NCBI RefSeq assembly: GCF_001182725.1
Contig: NZ_CWHU01000004.1
Location: forward strand, 223,506 to 287,505
DNA from: Anaerococcus jeddahensis
GTDB taxonomy: Bacteria; Bacillota; Clostridia; Tissierellales; Peptoniphilaceae
Length of the DNA: 64,000 nt
Direction of reading: 5' to 3'
Positions 33,544-41,964 of this stretch are shown here, piece by piece. Position 1 is the stretch's first letter, and every line of letters starts with the position of its first letter. Below the pieces are notes generated by a model. It made no database searches, had not been told where the DNA came from, and saw nothing but the letters and a program-made list of their open reading frames with translations. A program made the position numbers and the translations under genes.

Positions 33544-33835
33544 TTTACAAATAATCAAAAAGGGGGTATTATAATAAATGAAGAACTGTTGTAAAACGGT
33601 GGTTGCCGATTTTTATCGGTAGTTTTTATCTGATGCGTGGAAGTTGAACGCACCTTATAAGTGCCTGATGTGGGATTTATTTGGCCTTAAATTCTTCTAT
33701 GAGCTCAGAGTTTTTACAAGAAAAAATTATCTAAACAAAAAAGCATCAACACCAGCCGAAGATTGCGCGATTAGTTGTTAACTAAGACAGCAGTCTTTTT
33801 TGTTTTGCTAATCGCCAGATTAGGAGTGATAATTT
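33544..33835 (+). promoter_or_regulatory. Structured leader RNA upstream of the YitT-family gene, candidate riboswitch
   Basis: Promoter TTTACA (33544-33549), 17 bases, TATTAT (33567-33572). The ~255-base leader has several local stems (CCGAT/ATCGG at 33606-33619; TGATGC 33631-33636 with GCATCA 33743-33748) and a short terminator (AAGAC/GTCTT then TTTTTT, 33784-33801). Near the end CTAATCGC (33808-33815) can pair either with GCGATTAG (33767-33774) or, through CTAATC, with GATTAG overlapping the ribosome site GGAG (33818-33826). These choices exclude each other, a classic switch design. It matches no riboswitch consensus I know. Confidence 0.6.
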
Positions 33836-34495
33836 ATGCTCAGAAAAATTCTGAGAAGTTTAGAAGTTACGAAAAAAGAAATTTTGATTATTTCCCTTGG
33901 TTGTGCAATTATGTCCTTTGGAGTAATAAACATCCACGAACAAGCACAAATAACCGAGGGTGGAGTTTTGGGACTTGGCTTATTTTTAAGAAAAGCCTTA
34001 AATATGAATCTTGCCTACACCACACCAATTTTGGATGGGCTATGCTATATTTTAGGATTTTCAATGCTTGGAAGAATATTTTTAAAAAAATCAATTATAG
34101 CAACAATAATGTTTGCAGTATTTTATTGGATTTTTGATTATATTGGACCAGTAATTCCAAGTCTTTATGATATGCCAATACTTGCCGCCATATTGGGTGG
34201 AATATTTATTGGATGTGGCTGCGGAATAGCAGTTACAGCTGGAGGATGTGCAGGAGGCGACGACGCCTTAGCAATGACAATTTCCAAAAAAACAAAATGG
34301 CCAATATCAAGAGCCTACTTGTTTACAGATTATTTGGTCCTCGGCTTATCATTAATTTATATTCCATTTGGACACTTAATTTATTCATTTTTAACAACAA
34401 TTATCTCATCATTTTTGATTGGACAATTTGAATTAAAAATGGAAATGCCAGCTTGGCAAGTATGCCAAGGAAAATTAAGTCATGCAAAATCTTAA
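33836..34495 (+). CDS. YitT-family (DUF161) membrane protein
   Basis: 219 residues, five or six membrane helices. The family pattern GGVLGLGLFLRKALN near the start and GCGCGIAVTAGGCAGGDDALAMTISKKT in the middle are typical of the YitT/DUF161 core. The usual C-terminal DUF2179 domain is missing, so this is the short form. Function of the family is unsettled; transport has been suggested. RBS TAGGAG lies before the ATG and is part of a pairing switch in the leader. Confidence 0.82.
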   Translation: MLRKILRSLEVTKKEILIISLGCAIMSFGVINIHEQAQITEGGVLGLGLFLRKALNMNLAYTTPILDGLCYILGFSMLGRIFLKKSIIATIMFAVFYWIFDYIGPVIPSLYDMPILAAILGGIFIGCGCGIAVTAGGCAGGDDALAMTISKKTKWPISRAYLFTDYLVLGLSLIYIPFGHLIYSFLTTIISSFLIGQFELKMEMPAWQVCQGKLSHAKS

Positions 34496-34498
34496 ATT

Positions 34499-34545
34499 TA
34501 AAAAGGATATTTCAAAGTATTAAGTATTTTGAAATATCCTTTTTT
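34499..34545 (+). terminator. Terminator of the YitT-family gene
   Basis: AAAAGGATATTTCAAA and TTTTGAAATATCCTTTT form a long stem ending in a T-run. Confidence 0.85.
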
Positions 34546-34628
34546 GTTTGTAATATTTTATTTTTTCTTGAATTATCTCAGTATATTTCTATTAATATTT
34601 ACATTTTCTTTAGTTACATTTATTCCAT

Positions 34629-35228
34629 GAGATCTCTCCACTCGCTCCACTCGGTCGAGATGGGTAATTATTATCTTTGTTTTGCTACTGACGTTCTTAT
34701 TTTATTTATATTCTCATTATTAACTTTTTAAATGAAATATTTACTTAAACTTAAAAAACAAAACGAAGTAAAACCCATCTCGAGCTTGCCGAGAGATCTC
34801 TGGATTGTATTGTGATGATGCTTTGATTTTTACTTTGGATTATCTAAGGATATTTCTTTAAATATTTACTTTTCCTCTAGATATGTATATCTATGAGATC
34901 TCTCCATTCGCTATGCTCAGTCGAGATGGGTATTGTTCTCTTTATTTTATTACTAAAGTTCTTATTTCTTTATATCCTCATATTAACTTATATAATTAAT
35001 TATTTTTACATATTAATAAATCAAACGAAGTCTAACCCATCTCGAGCTGATAAATATGCCTTGATTTGGCATATTTATCCCTAAAACTAGTGCAGATTTA
35101 TAACCGTTGATTTCGGTTATAAATCCTGAAAACTAGTGCGAGAGCACGGAAGAATTTACGTAGTAAATGAGTTTTCATAAGCACGGAAAAATTTGCATAG
35201 CAAATGGGTTTTAGTGTCTAGAGATCTC
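34629..35228. repeat. Four alternating copies of the GAGATCTC...GATGGG repeat (F, R, F, R)
   Basis: F 34629-34664, R 34774-34800, F 34895-34930, R 35036-35228, spaced 145, 121 and 141 bases apart. The last is the longest copy. Read backwards it holds the ATTTGC and ATTTAC small hairpins, the GTGC hairpin, then two loop-AAATCAA hairpins: GATTTATAACCG/CGGTTATAAATC (35095-35125) and GATAAATATGCC/GGCATATTTATC (35049-35079). It mirrors the copy at 5161-5354 over nearly its whole length. No gene in this 780-base gap. Confidence 0.9.
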
Positions 35229-35276
35229 TGGATTAAAATTTTCTTGTATTTATTTTTCCCTTGGATTATCTCCTTT

Positions 35277-36224
35277 TTATCTATAAATTTTCTCAACCCC
35301 ATGTTTTTTATTCCACAAACCTACAACAACTGGAACCAATATTGATGTCAAAATTACTACTGTGCCAAGTTGGGCCTCAGATATTGCCATGGTGCTTTGC
35401 CATGATGGATCTAGATCTGAAACCAAGGCTGGAACAATTATTGAATTTCCTGCGGCGGTTGAAATTGATAAACCTGCCCATCCTGGCCTTTTATTTATAA
35501 AAATATCTGCAGGCAATGTAAATAAAAATGCTGCCAAAATTGCCATAAGGCTTAGGGCAATTCCTCCCAGGCCTCCTTTTATAAGTGTAGAAAGATCAAT
35601 TCCTGCTCCGATGGAAAAACCGAGAAATGGGAGAATATATTTTTGACTTTCCCCAAGAAACTTGCAAAATCCCTTGTCAATATTTCCAAGAAAAATTCCA
35701 ACAAGAATTGGAAGTGCCAAATCTAGGATTGAAGATGGCGTAATATTAGCTACATTTAAGATTGAAAGGGTCAAAAATGTGAAAATTGGCACAGAAATTA
35801 TAGAAGTTATGGCGGCTGATGCCATATCATATTCGTCCCCATAATCATTTATAAGGCCAACAAAAATCGAATTATTTTGATTGGAAATCGCAGCGATAAA
35901 ACAAAGGCTCGTCATGCCAAAAATTCCCTTATTGCCAAAAATTTTAATGTATAAAAATCCAAGAACAATAGAGCCTATCCATTTAAAAATAAATAAGGTA
36001 AAACCACGGTGAAGGGCTTTTTTAAGCCTAGAAAAAGTAAGTTGGCTTCCTACAGCAACCAAGGTTATGGAAATAATTGCATTTAGACCGTCGATTTTTG
36101 CAATTGATGACGAAGTTGGCCCAAGATTGAAAAATTGGGGAAAAAATGAATTAATAAGACCTGCAAAAAGCATAGGAATAACAATTCCACCAGCAGGAAC
36201 TTTTTTGAAAATTTGACTAAACAT
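35277..36224 (-). CDS. kdgT: 2-keto-3-deoxygluconate permease (KdgT family)
   Basis: 315 residues from ATG 36224 (GGAG five bases upstream; a GTG two codons earlier lies inside that site). Ten or so membrane helices. Family stretches: KKVPAGGIVIPMLFAGLINSF at the start, NQNNSIFVGL, FSIGAGIDL and RPGWAGLSISTAAGNSIIVPALV. KdgT imports KDG by proton symport. No KDG kinase or aldolase lies nearby, so the real substrate may differ. Stands alone, divergent from the TraX-like gene. Confidence 0.85.
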   Translation of the reverse strand: MFSQIFKKVPAGGIVIPMLFAGLINSFFPQFFNLGPTSSSIAKIDGLNAIISITLVAVGSQLTFSRLKKALHRGFTLFIFKWIGSIVLGFLYIKIFGNKGIFGMTSLCFIAAISNQNNSIFVGLINDYGDEYDMASAAITSIISVPIFTFLTLSILNVANITPSSILDLALPILVGIFLGNIDKGFCKFLGESQKYILPFLGFSIGAGIDLSTLIKGGLGGIALSLMAILAAFLFTLPADIFINKRPGWAGLSISTAAGNSIIVPALVSDLDPSWQSTMAISEAQLGTVVILTSILVPVVVGLWNKKHGVEKIYR

Positions 36225-36378
36225 AGACACTCCTTTTATTATTTTTCTATTATACTACTTAAATAATTTCGTGAAAATTTCGAAATCATAAAATATGATT
36301 ATAAAAATATTTTTCCATGCAAATACATCAAAATTTGAAAAAAATATAGTATAATATTGAAAAAGAAAAGAGGTAACA

Positions 36379-37095
36379 ATGGAAAAATTAAAACAAATAC
36401 AAAAAAAATTTCAAATAAACGGAGCAGGCTTAAAATATATCGCCTTTATTTCAATGTTCATTGACCATTTTAATAAGACAATAATAACCCCACTTCTAAA
36501 TTATCAACAACCTCTCGTGACCATATCAACCATTTTCGATATAATCGGAAGAATCGCCTTTCCAATTTTTGCCTTTATGATTGTAGAAGGCTTTTACAAA
36601 ACAAAATCAAGAGGGAAATATTTGAGAAATCTTTTGATTTTCGCCATAATTTCAGAAATCCCTTACGATATGTTCCAATCAAAAGTTTTTATCAATAATA
36701 GGTCACAAAATATAATGTGGGCGCTTGCCCTTGGACTTTTGACCCTAATAATTGTCGATAAATTAAAAGAAAAAATCAAAAATAAATACGCTTGGCTTGG
36801 CATTTCAATATTAATAGTGGCAATAAATGCGGTAGTAGCAACCCTTCTATCCTTCGACTACGATTATTATTCCATAATAATAATTTTCATCCTCTACCTT
36901 TTCTACGATAAAAGATTTTTAGGAAGCATCCTTTCATATCTTGTGATAATAAAAGAAGTTTATGCAATATTGGGCTTTGCCGTAATCAATTTTTATAATG
37001 GAGAAAAGGGAAGGCAAAATAAATTATTTAATTATTTCTTCTACCCAGCCCATTTATTGTTACTTGGGATTTGTAGGTTTTGGTTGAATATATAA
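36379..37095 (+). CDS. TraX-family membrane protein
   Basis: 238 residues, about seven membrane helices. The TraX pattern is clear: GLKYIAFISMFIDHF, IGRIAFPIFAFMIVEGFYKT, RNLLIFAIISEIPYDMF and NIMWALALGLLTL. TraX of F plasmid acetylates pilin, and chromosomal homologues in Firmicutes are probable membrane acyltransferases with unknown substrates. There are no conjugation genes here. RBS AGAGGT precedes the ATG. Confidence 0.85.
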   Translation: MEKLKQIQKKFQINGAGLKYIAFISMFIDHFNKTIITPLLNYQQPLVTISTIFDIIGRIAFPIFAFMIVEGFYKTKSRGKYLRNLLIFAIISEIPYDMFQSKVFINNRSQNIMWALALGLLTLIIVDKLKEKIKNKYAWLGISILIVAINAVVATLLSFDYDYYSIIIIFILYLFYDKRFLGSILSYLVIIKEVYAILGFAVINFYNGEKGRQNKLFNYFFYPAHLLLLGICRFWLNI

Positions 37096-37140
37096 TTTTT
37101 GTATTAAATTTAAGTTAATTTCATTATTTTATTAAAAAAT

Positions 37141-37176
37141 ATCCCCTAAATCATAACTTTTGATTTAGGGGATATT
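37141..37176. terminator. Convergent terminator overlapping a stop codon
   Basis: ATCCCCTAAATCA and TGATTTAGGGGAT stem. On the minus strand it is followed by ATTTTTTAAT. The TAA of the 217-residue gene (37165-37167) lies inside the stem. Confidence 0.8.
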
Positions 37177-37818
37177 GTATGTCTTACTTAATTTCTTTTC
37201 AAAATCATCCTTAGATAATACTATTACATCTTTAAAATAAAATTCTTCTAAATTGGATTTCAAACCAAATTTATCAACCCTTTCTTTAGCCAAATATTTT
37301 ATCTTATTTTGAATTTTATCATATTCCTTATATTGCCCAAGACCACTTTTATCATTTGTATCCTTATTGGGATTATAGACTAAAATATAACCTAAATTTT
37401 CTCTAGTATAAGATAAATTCTCATCAAATATATCCATATAGATCAATAAAGAATCTTTAATTTTTCCATATATTTTACTCATTTTAGGTTTATCTTGATT
37501 CTTAAACTCTATAAAATAATCCATGCCATTAAAAACTTTGACTGCATCATTAGAAGAATATTCTCTCATGTAAATATATTTACTACCATGATTTTTTCTT
37601 TCATGGATTATCTGATGTTTAGTATTATGTTTTTCGAAATAATATTCCTTTACTTTGTCAAAGTCTATACATCTATCATTAGAATCTATAAAAATTTCTT
37701 TATTATTATCATCGTAGGATGTTTTAGAAAAATAACTAAATAGATTAGAAATATCCATATCTTTACAAAATTCATCATCAAAAAAATCATAAACAAGATC
37801 TTTTAAATATTTTCTCAT
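37165..37818 (-). CDS. Partner of the AAA ATPase, possible PD-(D/E)XK-like nuclease
   Basis: 217 residues, acidic, no signal or membrane segment. The stretch MDYFIEFKNQDKPK (Asp, then Glu-Phe-Lys after a strand) looks like a PD-(D/E)XK active site and is followed by KIKDSLLIYMDI and LGYILVYN, predicted strands of the same fold. Its ATG overlaps the ATPase stop by four bases, so the two are made together. A paired ATPase and nuclease suggests a defence role, but the nuclease reading rests on one short motif. The C-terminus VIVLSKDDFEKKL resembles that of the nearby 39697 gene product. Confidence 0.5.
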   Translation of the reverse strand: MRKYLKDLVYDFFDDEFCKDMDISNLFSYFSKTSYDDNNKEIFIDSNDRCIDFDKVKEYYFEKHNTKHQIIHERKNHGSKYIYMREYSSNDAVKVFNGMDYFIEFKNQDKPKMSKIYGKIKDSLLIYMDIFDENLSYTRENLGYILVYNPNKDTNDKSGLGQYKEYDKIQNKIKYLAKERVDKFGLKSNLEEFYFKDVIVLSKDDFEKKLSKTYNIP

Positions 37819-39098
37819 AATAAACTCTCTTGTTCAAGAATGTCAAAAGCAGAAGATAAGGTAGAGTAAATTTCACTAACCGAATCGCTTACATCTTTAA
37901 CTTCTGCTAATCCAGAATTCTCATCATCATAAGCTAAATAATATTTACTCTTATCAGCAACCTCATGTTTTGAAGAATAAACCTCAATAGCTCTAACAAA
38001 ATAAGGGCTATGGCTATTAATAAGAATGTGCATACCCAAATATTTATTTAATAAAACAATTAACTCCGCAAATATAATTTGCCAATCTGGGTGTAAATGT
38101 GTTTCTGGTTCATCTAAAACTATAGTTCCATTTTTTTGTAAAGAACCATTTTCTAATAACATCTTTATAATAATAAAAGTTTTAAGTCCTGTAGATGCAT
38201 TTTTAATATCAATTTTTTCTCCTTTATTGGAAGACATATAATAATATCCTCTATGGTTATTATAGACATCTATATTACTGGCCTTGGATATATGTTTACT
38301 GATTTTGGATAAACTTTCATCAATTAAAATACTTTCTGGGCTTTTTTCTTCTTTTATTAAATCAATTAAATCATCTCTATGGTCAAGAAACTCTATTGGA
38401 CTAATATCATTAAATGTAGATTGGTCTATTTTATCAATTATATAAGGGTCATCTATATAAACAACTTTGTTAAAAATTAAAATTGGATTGTATATCTTTA
38501 ATTTTCCATCTTTATCAAAAGTAATATTTAAATTCTTATCTTTGATTTTAAGATTAACCTTGCCAACATTGTCAAAATTGGATAAATTTTTTACTTGATC
38601 GTTAAACTCATTTTTAAAAGTTTGACTTACAATATAGTTAAGCATAGTCTCATCATCAGTAAACAAAGTATCCATAATATTATCAATTATATCTATATTT
38701 ATATCATTATTAGGCACCAAACTATCAGCAAAACCAAGTTTTTCCAATTCTAGATTCATTTGATTCATAAAATTTAAGATATCCATTTCTAATTTATTCT
38801 TATTATCTTTATAAATATCCCTATTTTTATATAAATTCATAAGAAATATATCTAATTTTTCTTCATTAATACTTCTAAGAAAATAAACACTTGATTGTTT
38901 TGTTAGCTCTCTTAATAATAAATAATTTCTTATTTGATTAATATTATCTTTATAAGCGTAAAAACTAGAAAAAACACTATATAAAGCTTTTCCAATAGTA
39001 GACTTACCAGTACCATTTTTTCCAGCTATAACTGTAATGCCATCAATATCGATATTAGTATTTGATAACTTTCCAATATTCTCCAAATATAATTTCAT
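37815..39098 (-). CDS. AAA-family ATPase of the OLD/RecF-like type
   Basis: 427 residues. Walker A AGKNGTGKSTIGKALY at about 26-41; Walker B IVLDEPETHLHPDW near 325; then LINSHSPYFVRAIE, the H-loop region. This matches AAA_15/AAA_21 ATPases used in Gabija-, Septu-, AbiL- and retron-type defences. There is no C-terminal TOPRIM domain; the chain ends soon after the ATPase core, so any nuclease must be separate, and the overlapping downstream gene may supply it. AT-rich like its neighbours. Confidence 0.8.
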   Translation of the reverse strand: MKLYLENIGKLSNTNIDIDGITVIAGKNGTGKSTIGKALYSVFSSFYAYKDNINQIRNYLLLRELTKQSSVYFLRSINEEKLDIFLMNLYKNRDIYKDNKNKLEMDILNFMNQMNLELEKLGFADSLVPNNDINIDIIDNIMDTLFTDDETMLNYIVSQTFKNEFNDQVKNLSNFDNVGKVNLKIKDKNLNITFDKDGKLKIYNPILIFNKVVYIDDPYIIDKIDQSTFNDISPIEFLDHRDDLIDLIKEEKSPESILIDESLSKISKHISKASNIDVYNNHRGYYYMSSNKGEKIDIKNASTGLKTFIIIKMLLENGSLQKNGTIVLDEPETHLHPDWQIIFAELIVLLNKYLGMHILINSHSPYFVRAIEVYSSKHEVADKSKYYLAYDDENSGLAEVKDVSDSVSEIYSTLSSAFDILEQESLL

Positions 39099-39198
39099 AA
39101 TAACTCCTTTAGATTATTATATCATAAATTATCATTACAAATTCTAATAATTACAAAAATACAATAGAAGCTATTTCTTTAAAATCAATTTGAGGACT

Positions 39199-39585
39199 AT
39201 GATGAATGATAAGGTTGGCTATAATTTTACAGTTAGGTTTAGATATTACGATATAAGAGAAAATAAAACAAAAACCAAAAAGCGAACATTTTTAATTATA
39301 AAAGAAGAAAATTCAACCTACCCAATAGACCTTACAGCCCTTCCAGTATCAAGCGTTACAAATAGAAACAGACTAAATTTGTACTATGATATAGAAATTA
39401 ATAAAAATACCTATCCAAGTTTGAATTTAAATAAAGAAATATCCTATATAAGAACAAATAAAGTCCAAACTATTAACGAAAAAGATTTAATATCAAAAGT
39501 ATGCGATAATTTTAAAGAAACCTATCCGGATTTGTATAAAGAGATAGAGGATAATGTTAAGAAATATTTTGATGATATATTGTAA
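39199..39585 (+). CDS. MazF/PemK-like protein, tentative toxin
   Basis: 128 residues from ATG 39199 (TTGAGG just upstream). Order of features: YNFTVRFRYYDIRENKTKTKKRTFLIIKE, then DLTALPVSSVTNR, YPSLNLNKEISYIRTNKVQTI and a C-terminal helical part. This layout (basic strand, 'lpiSsvt', then 'SyiRt.K.qti') fits the SH3-like PemK/MazF fold, but the family RP pair is not exact. It is divergent from the ATPase/nuclease pair with 100 bases between. No antitoxin is adjacent on the same strand. Confidence 0.45.
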   Translation: MMNDKVGYNFTVRFRYYDIRENKTKTKKRTFLIIKEENSTYPIDLTALPVSSVTNRNRLNLYYDIEINKNTYPSLNLNKEISYIRTNKVQTINEKDLISKVCDNFKETYPDLYKEIEDNVKKYFDDIL

Positions 39586-39588
39586 TAT

Positions 39589-39627
39589 AAGAAAAGACGA
39601 ACTTTTATTTTAAGTTCGTCTTTTCTT
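39589..39627. terminator. Terminator of the MazF-like gene
   Basis: AAGAAAAGACGAACTT and AAGTTCGTCTTTTCTT, a perfect 16-pair stem with a seven-base loop. Confidence 0.85.
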
Positions 39628-39696
39628 ATTTTATCTATTTAGGCTCTCCATCTTCAATACGTAAAGCTCTTTCATATTACTTAGATTTTCTTTTTT

Positions 39697-40539
39697 TCAA
39701 CTGTAGTATTCTTTTTCAAAATCCTTTCTTTCTAGAACTACAACTTTATCAAAATGTGTATTTTCAAAGTAATAATCTTTAGGATCAATAAAAACATATT
39801 TACTTTTTTCAATGATTAATATCTCTTCTTTGAAATTTTCATTATTTTTAAATTTCTTCCTTAATTTTTTGATAAACTTATTTTTAGATTTCTCCTTTAA
39901 CTTTTTGATAAACTTATTTTTTGTATTTTTGTCAGTAGTATTTATTTCTTTAATTAAAAATCTACAAGCAATATGTGTTTTACTATCACCTTGAACGATT
40001 ACTAACCTCTCACTACAATTATCTTTTTTCGTTATAATTTCGTAATCTAAAATATATTCTGCATAATAAAATTTTGGACAGAAAAATAAAATAATATAAG
40101 AAGAAATAAATATTATTGTAGATATGTACGTAACTATATCAAAATATTTTATAATATTATTAAAGCCTAACCTACTTATAATAATAATACTTTCCAGTAA
40201 TAAAATACCTAAAGGAATGTAATATTTTAAATTTTTAGCTGTTATAAAAATAATTACAAAATTAGATAATATAAAAAGTGAATATAAAATTACTTTTATA
40301 ATTAAATTACCACCTTCTTTTTTTAAAAACAAAATTAAAATAATATTTATAATAATTCCAAATACAACATAGTAAAAATCTTCTTTATTATTTAAAATAA
40401 TTTTAGTAAAATACTTTTCACTTATTCCATAGAACTTAGCAGTTTTCGCTGATCTTACTTTTTTATAAGCAGAAACAGCACCACCACCAATGAGGAAAAT
40501 AAAGTTTAAAATTTTTATAAAATTTTCTAATCCATCCAT
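39697..40539 (-). CDS. Multi-helix membrane protein, unknown function
   Basis: 280 residues from ATG 40539 (GGAGAG upstream; a TTG four codons earlier overlaps that site). Six hydrophobic helices in the first ~170 residues, then a soluble C-terminal domain. That domain contains an internal tandem repeat KNKFIKKLKEKS / KNKFIKKLRKKF (strongly basic) and ends FDKVVVLERKDFEKEYYS. The same kind of ending, VIVLSKDDFEKKL, closes the possible nuclease at 37165, hinting at a shared small module. No known family recognised. Confidence 0.5.
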   Translation of the reverse strand: MDGLENFIKILNFIFLIGGGAVSAYKKVRSAKTAKFYGISEKYFTKIILNNKEDFYYVVFGIIINIILILFLKKEGGNLIIKVILYSLFILSNFVIIFITAKNLKYYIPLGILLLESIIIISRLGFNNIIKYFDIVTYISTIIFISSYIILFFCPKFYYAEYILDYEIITKKDNCSERLVIVQGDSKTHIACRFLIKEINTTDKNTKNKFIKKLKEKSKNKFIKKLRKKFKNNENFKEEILIIEKSKYVFIDPKDYYFENTHFDKVVVLERKDFEKEYYS

Positions 40540-40647
40540 TTTTCTCTCCAATATATAATATTTTAAAAAATATAAACTTTTTACTTAATAATATTATACA
40601 TCATTACTTATATATTCAAACTATTAATTAAAATATTTAATTCAAAA

Positions 40648-40673
40648 AAACTACCCTGCCAAGCAAGGTAGTT
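40648..40673 (-). terminator. Terminator of the pilus operon
   Basis: Minus strand AACTACCTTGC and GCAGGGTAGTT stem followed by TTTTTTTGAA, just past the stop of the last pilin gene. Confidence 0.8.
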
Positions 40674-40693
40674 TGTTGTTTTCATTTGTTATT

Positions 40694-41941
40694 TTATTCT
40701 TTAGCCCTTACAAATTTCACACCACATCCAATCATTATTAGGCCAAGTAGTAGGATTAAATAGATTGCTGCATCGCCGGTTTTTGCCATGGCGTCTACTC
40801 TTTTGCTTAATCTGTTGTTTTCTCCTTTTGGACCTGGGGTTGTTGGTTTGTAGTTTTTTACTTTTATTTTTTTTGTGTGTGAATTTTCTGAAATATTGAA
40901 ATTTATTGATTCCAATTCTGGGATGTAGCCTTGTGGGGCCTTGGTTTCTATTAATCTGTAGTCGCCGTATGGGAGATTTTTTGTTTTGAATTCTCCATCT
41001 TTGCTACTTGTTAATGTATAAACCTTGCCATTATCGTCCAGGTCTTTGTAACCATCTTTGGTTTTTTCTTGAACTTTAAAGACTGCTCCCTCAAGTGGGT
41101 TGTTGTTGGTTCCGTCGATTTTTTGGAATGAGAAATAATTTTCTGGGTTATCTTTTTTATTTAAAATCTCGATGCTTCCAGTTTTAGCCAGTTCACTTTC
41201 TTTTCCAACTTGTGATTCGTATCCTTTTAAAGGTTTAGTTTCTTTGAACTTTACCTTTTCAGTTAAACCATATAATTTTATTTGTCCCTTTTTGTCAGTG
41301 AAAATTTCTGAAATTTTTCCATCCTTATTGTATACGAATTCGGCCTTATCACTTTTTTCATCAAATTTATTGAATTTAAGTGTTTCGCCCTTTTCATTTA
41401 CTACAATAAATCCAACTCCAGGAAGAACTTTTTTCTCTGGGTCATCCCCATCCCTTTTTGTAAGTGTTAGGGTATCAGGAGCTTTTTTTGGATAAATTGT
41501 AAGAGGATTTTCAGTGTTTTCGTCAATCGTTGCTAGGAAAGGAATATATGGTCTTGATGGATCATCTGACCTGTATCTTAAAAGATAGACTCCCTTTTCC
41601 AAGCCATCAATCATGGCAAAATACATTCCATTTTTTTCTGACTTATTAGAAGTTTTCATCTCTCCCAAATCATTAGAAATTTCCTCATTGGACTTTTCCT
41701 CGTAGGATTTTACAAAATCTCTTTGTTTATTTTGATCAGAAAGATCTTTTGCCTTATCCTCTGGGATTTTCCAATAATCAACAAAGTCAACGACAATTTC
41801 TTTTCCAGAATCCTCGTCAGTATAATTTGTATTAATTCTTAGGCTATTTCCGCTTTCAGCCAAAGCTAAAAGAGGAGTAACTAGCTGTAATATTACCATA
41901 AAAACTATGGAAAATATTAGGTTTTTATTTAATTTTTTCAT
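40694..41941 (-). CDS. Accessory (probably basal) pilin with SpaA-type repeats
   Basis: 415 residues. Signal peptide to about ALAES. Middle: an IgG-like domain (LTLTKRDGDDPEKKVLPGVGFIVVNEKGE) and a second (FSFQKIDGTNNNPLEGAVFKVQEKTKDG, ending YRLIETKAPQGY), both SpaA/Cna-B type with the isopeptide Lys and the E-box Glu in IETKAP. The wall-sorting tail is AMAKTGDAAI, a hydrophobic helix and RAKE, so the LPxTG motif is replaced by MAKTG. It follows the major pilin gene by 23 bases. Position and size suggest the minor pilin that anchors the fibre. Confidence 0.82.
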   Translation of the reverse strand: MKKLNKNLIFSIVFMVILQLVTPLLALAESGNSLRINTNYTDEDSGKEIVVDFVDYWKIPEDKAKDLSDQNKQRDFVKSYEEKSNEEISNDLGEMKTSNKSEKNGMYFAMIDGLEKGVYLLRYRSDDPSRPYIPFLATIDENTENPLTIYPKKAPDTLTLTKRDGDDPEKKVLPGVGFIVVNEKGETLKFNKFDEKSDKAEFVYNKDGKISEIFTDKKGQIKLYGLTEKVKFKETKPLKGYESQVGKESELAKTGSIEILNKKDNPENYFSFQKIDGTNNNPLEGAVFKVQEKTKDGYKDLDDNGKVYTLTSSKDGEFKTKNLPYGDYRLIETKAPQGYIPELESINFNISENSHTKKIKVKNYKPTTPGPKGENNRLSKRVDAMAKTGDAAIYLILLLGLIMIGCGVKFVRAKE

Positions 41942-41964
41942 AGTAACTCCTCTGTTAGTTAATA

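Noticed and set aside
33579-33801. 6S RNA or tmRNA
   Set aside because: It has promoter and terminator, but I cannot fold it into the long central-bubble hairpin of 6S or find the tRNA-like ends and tag frame of tmRNA. The pairing that involves the downstream ribosome site favours a leader.
36379-37095. Conjugative element signalled by TraX
   Set aside because: No relaxase, coupling protein or type IV secretion genes nearby; TraX-like proteins are common as single chromosomal genes.
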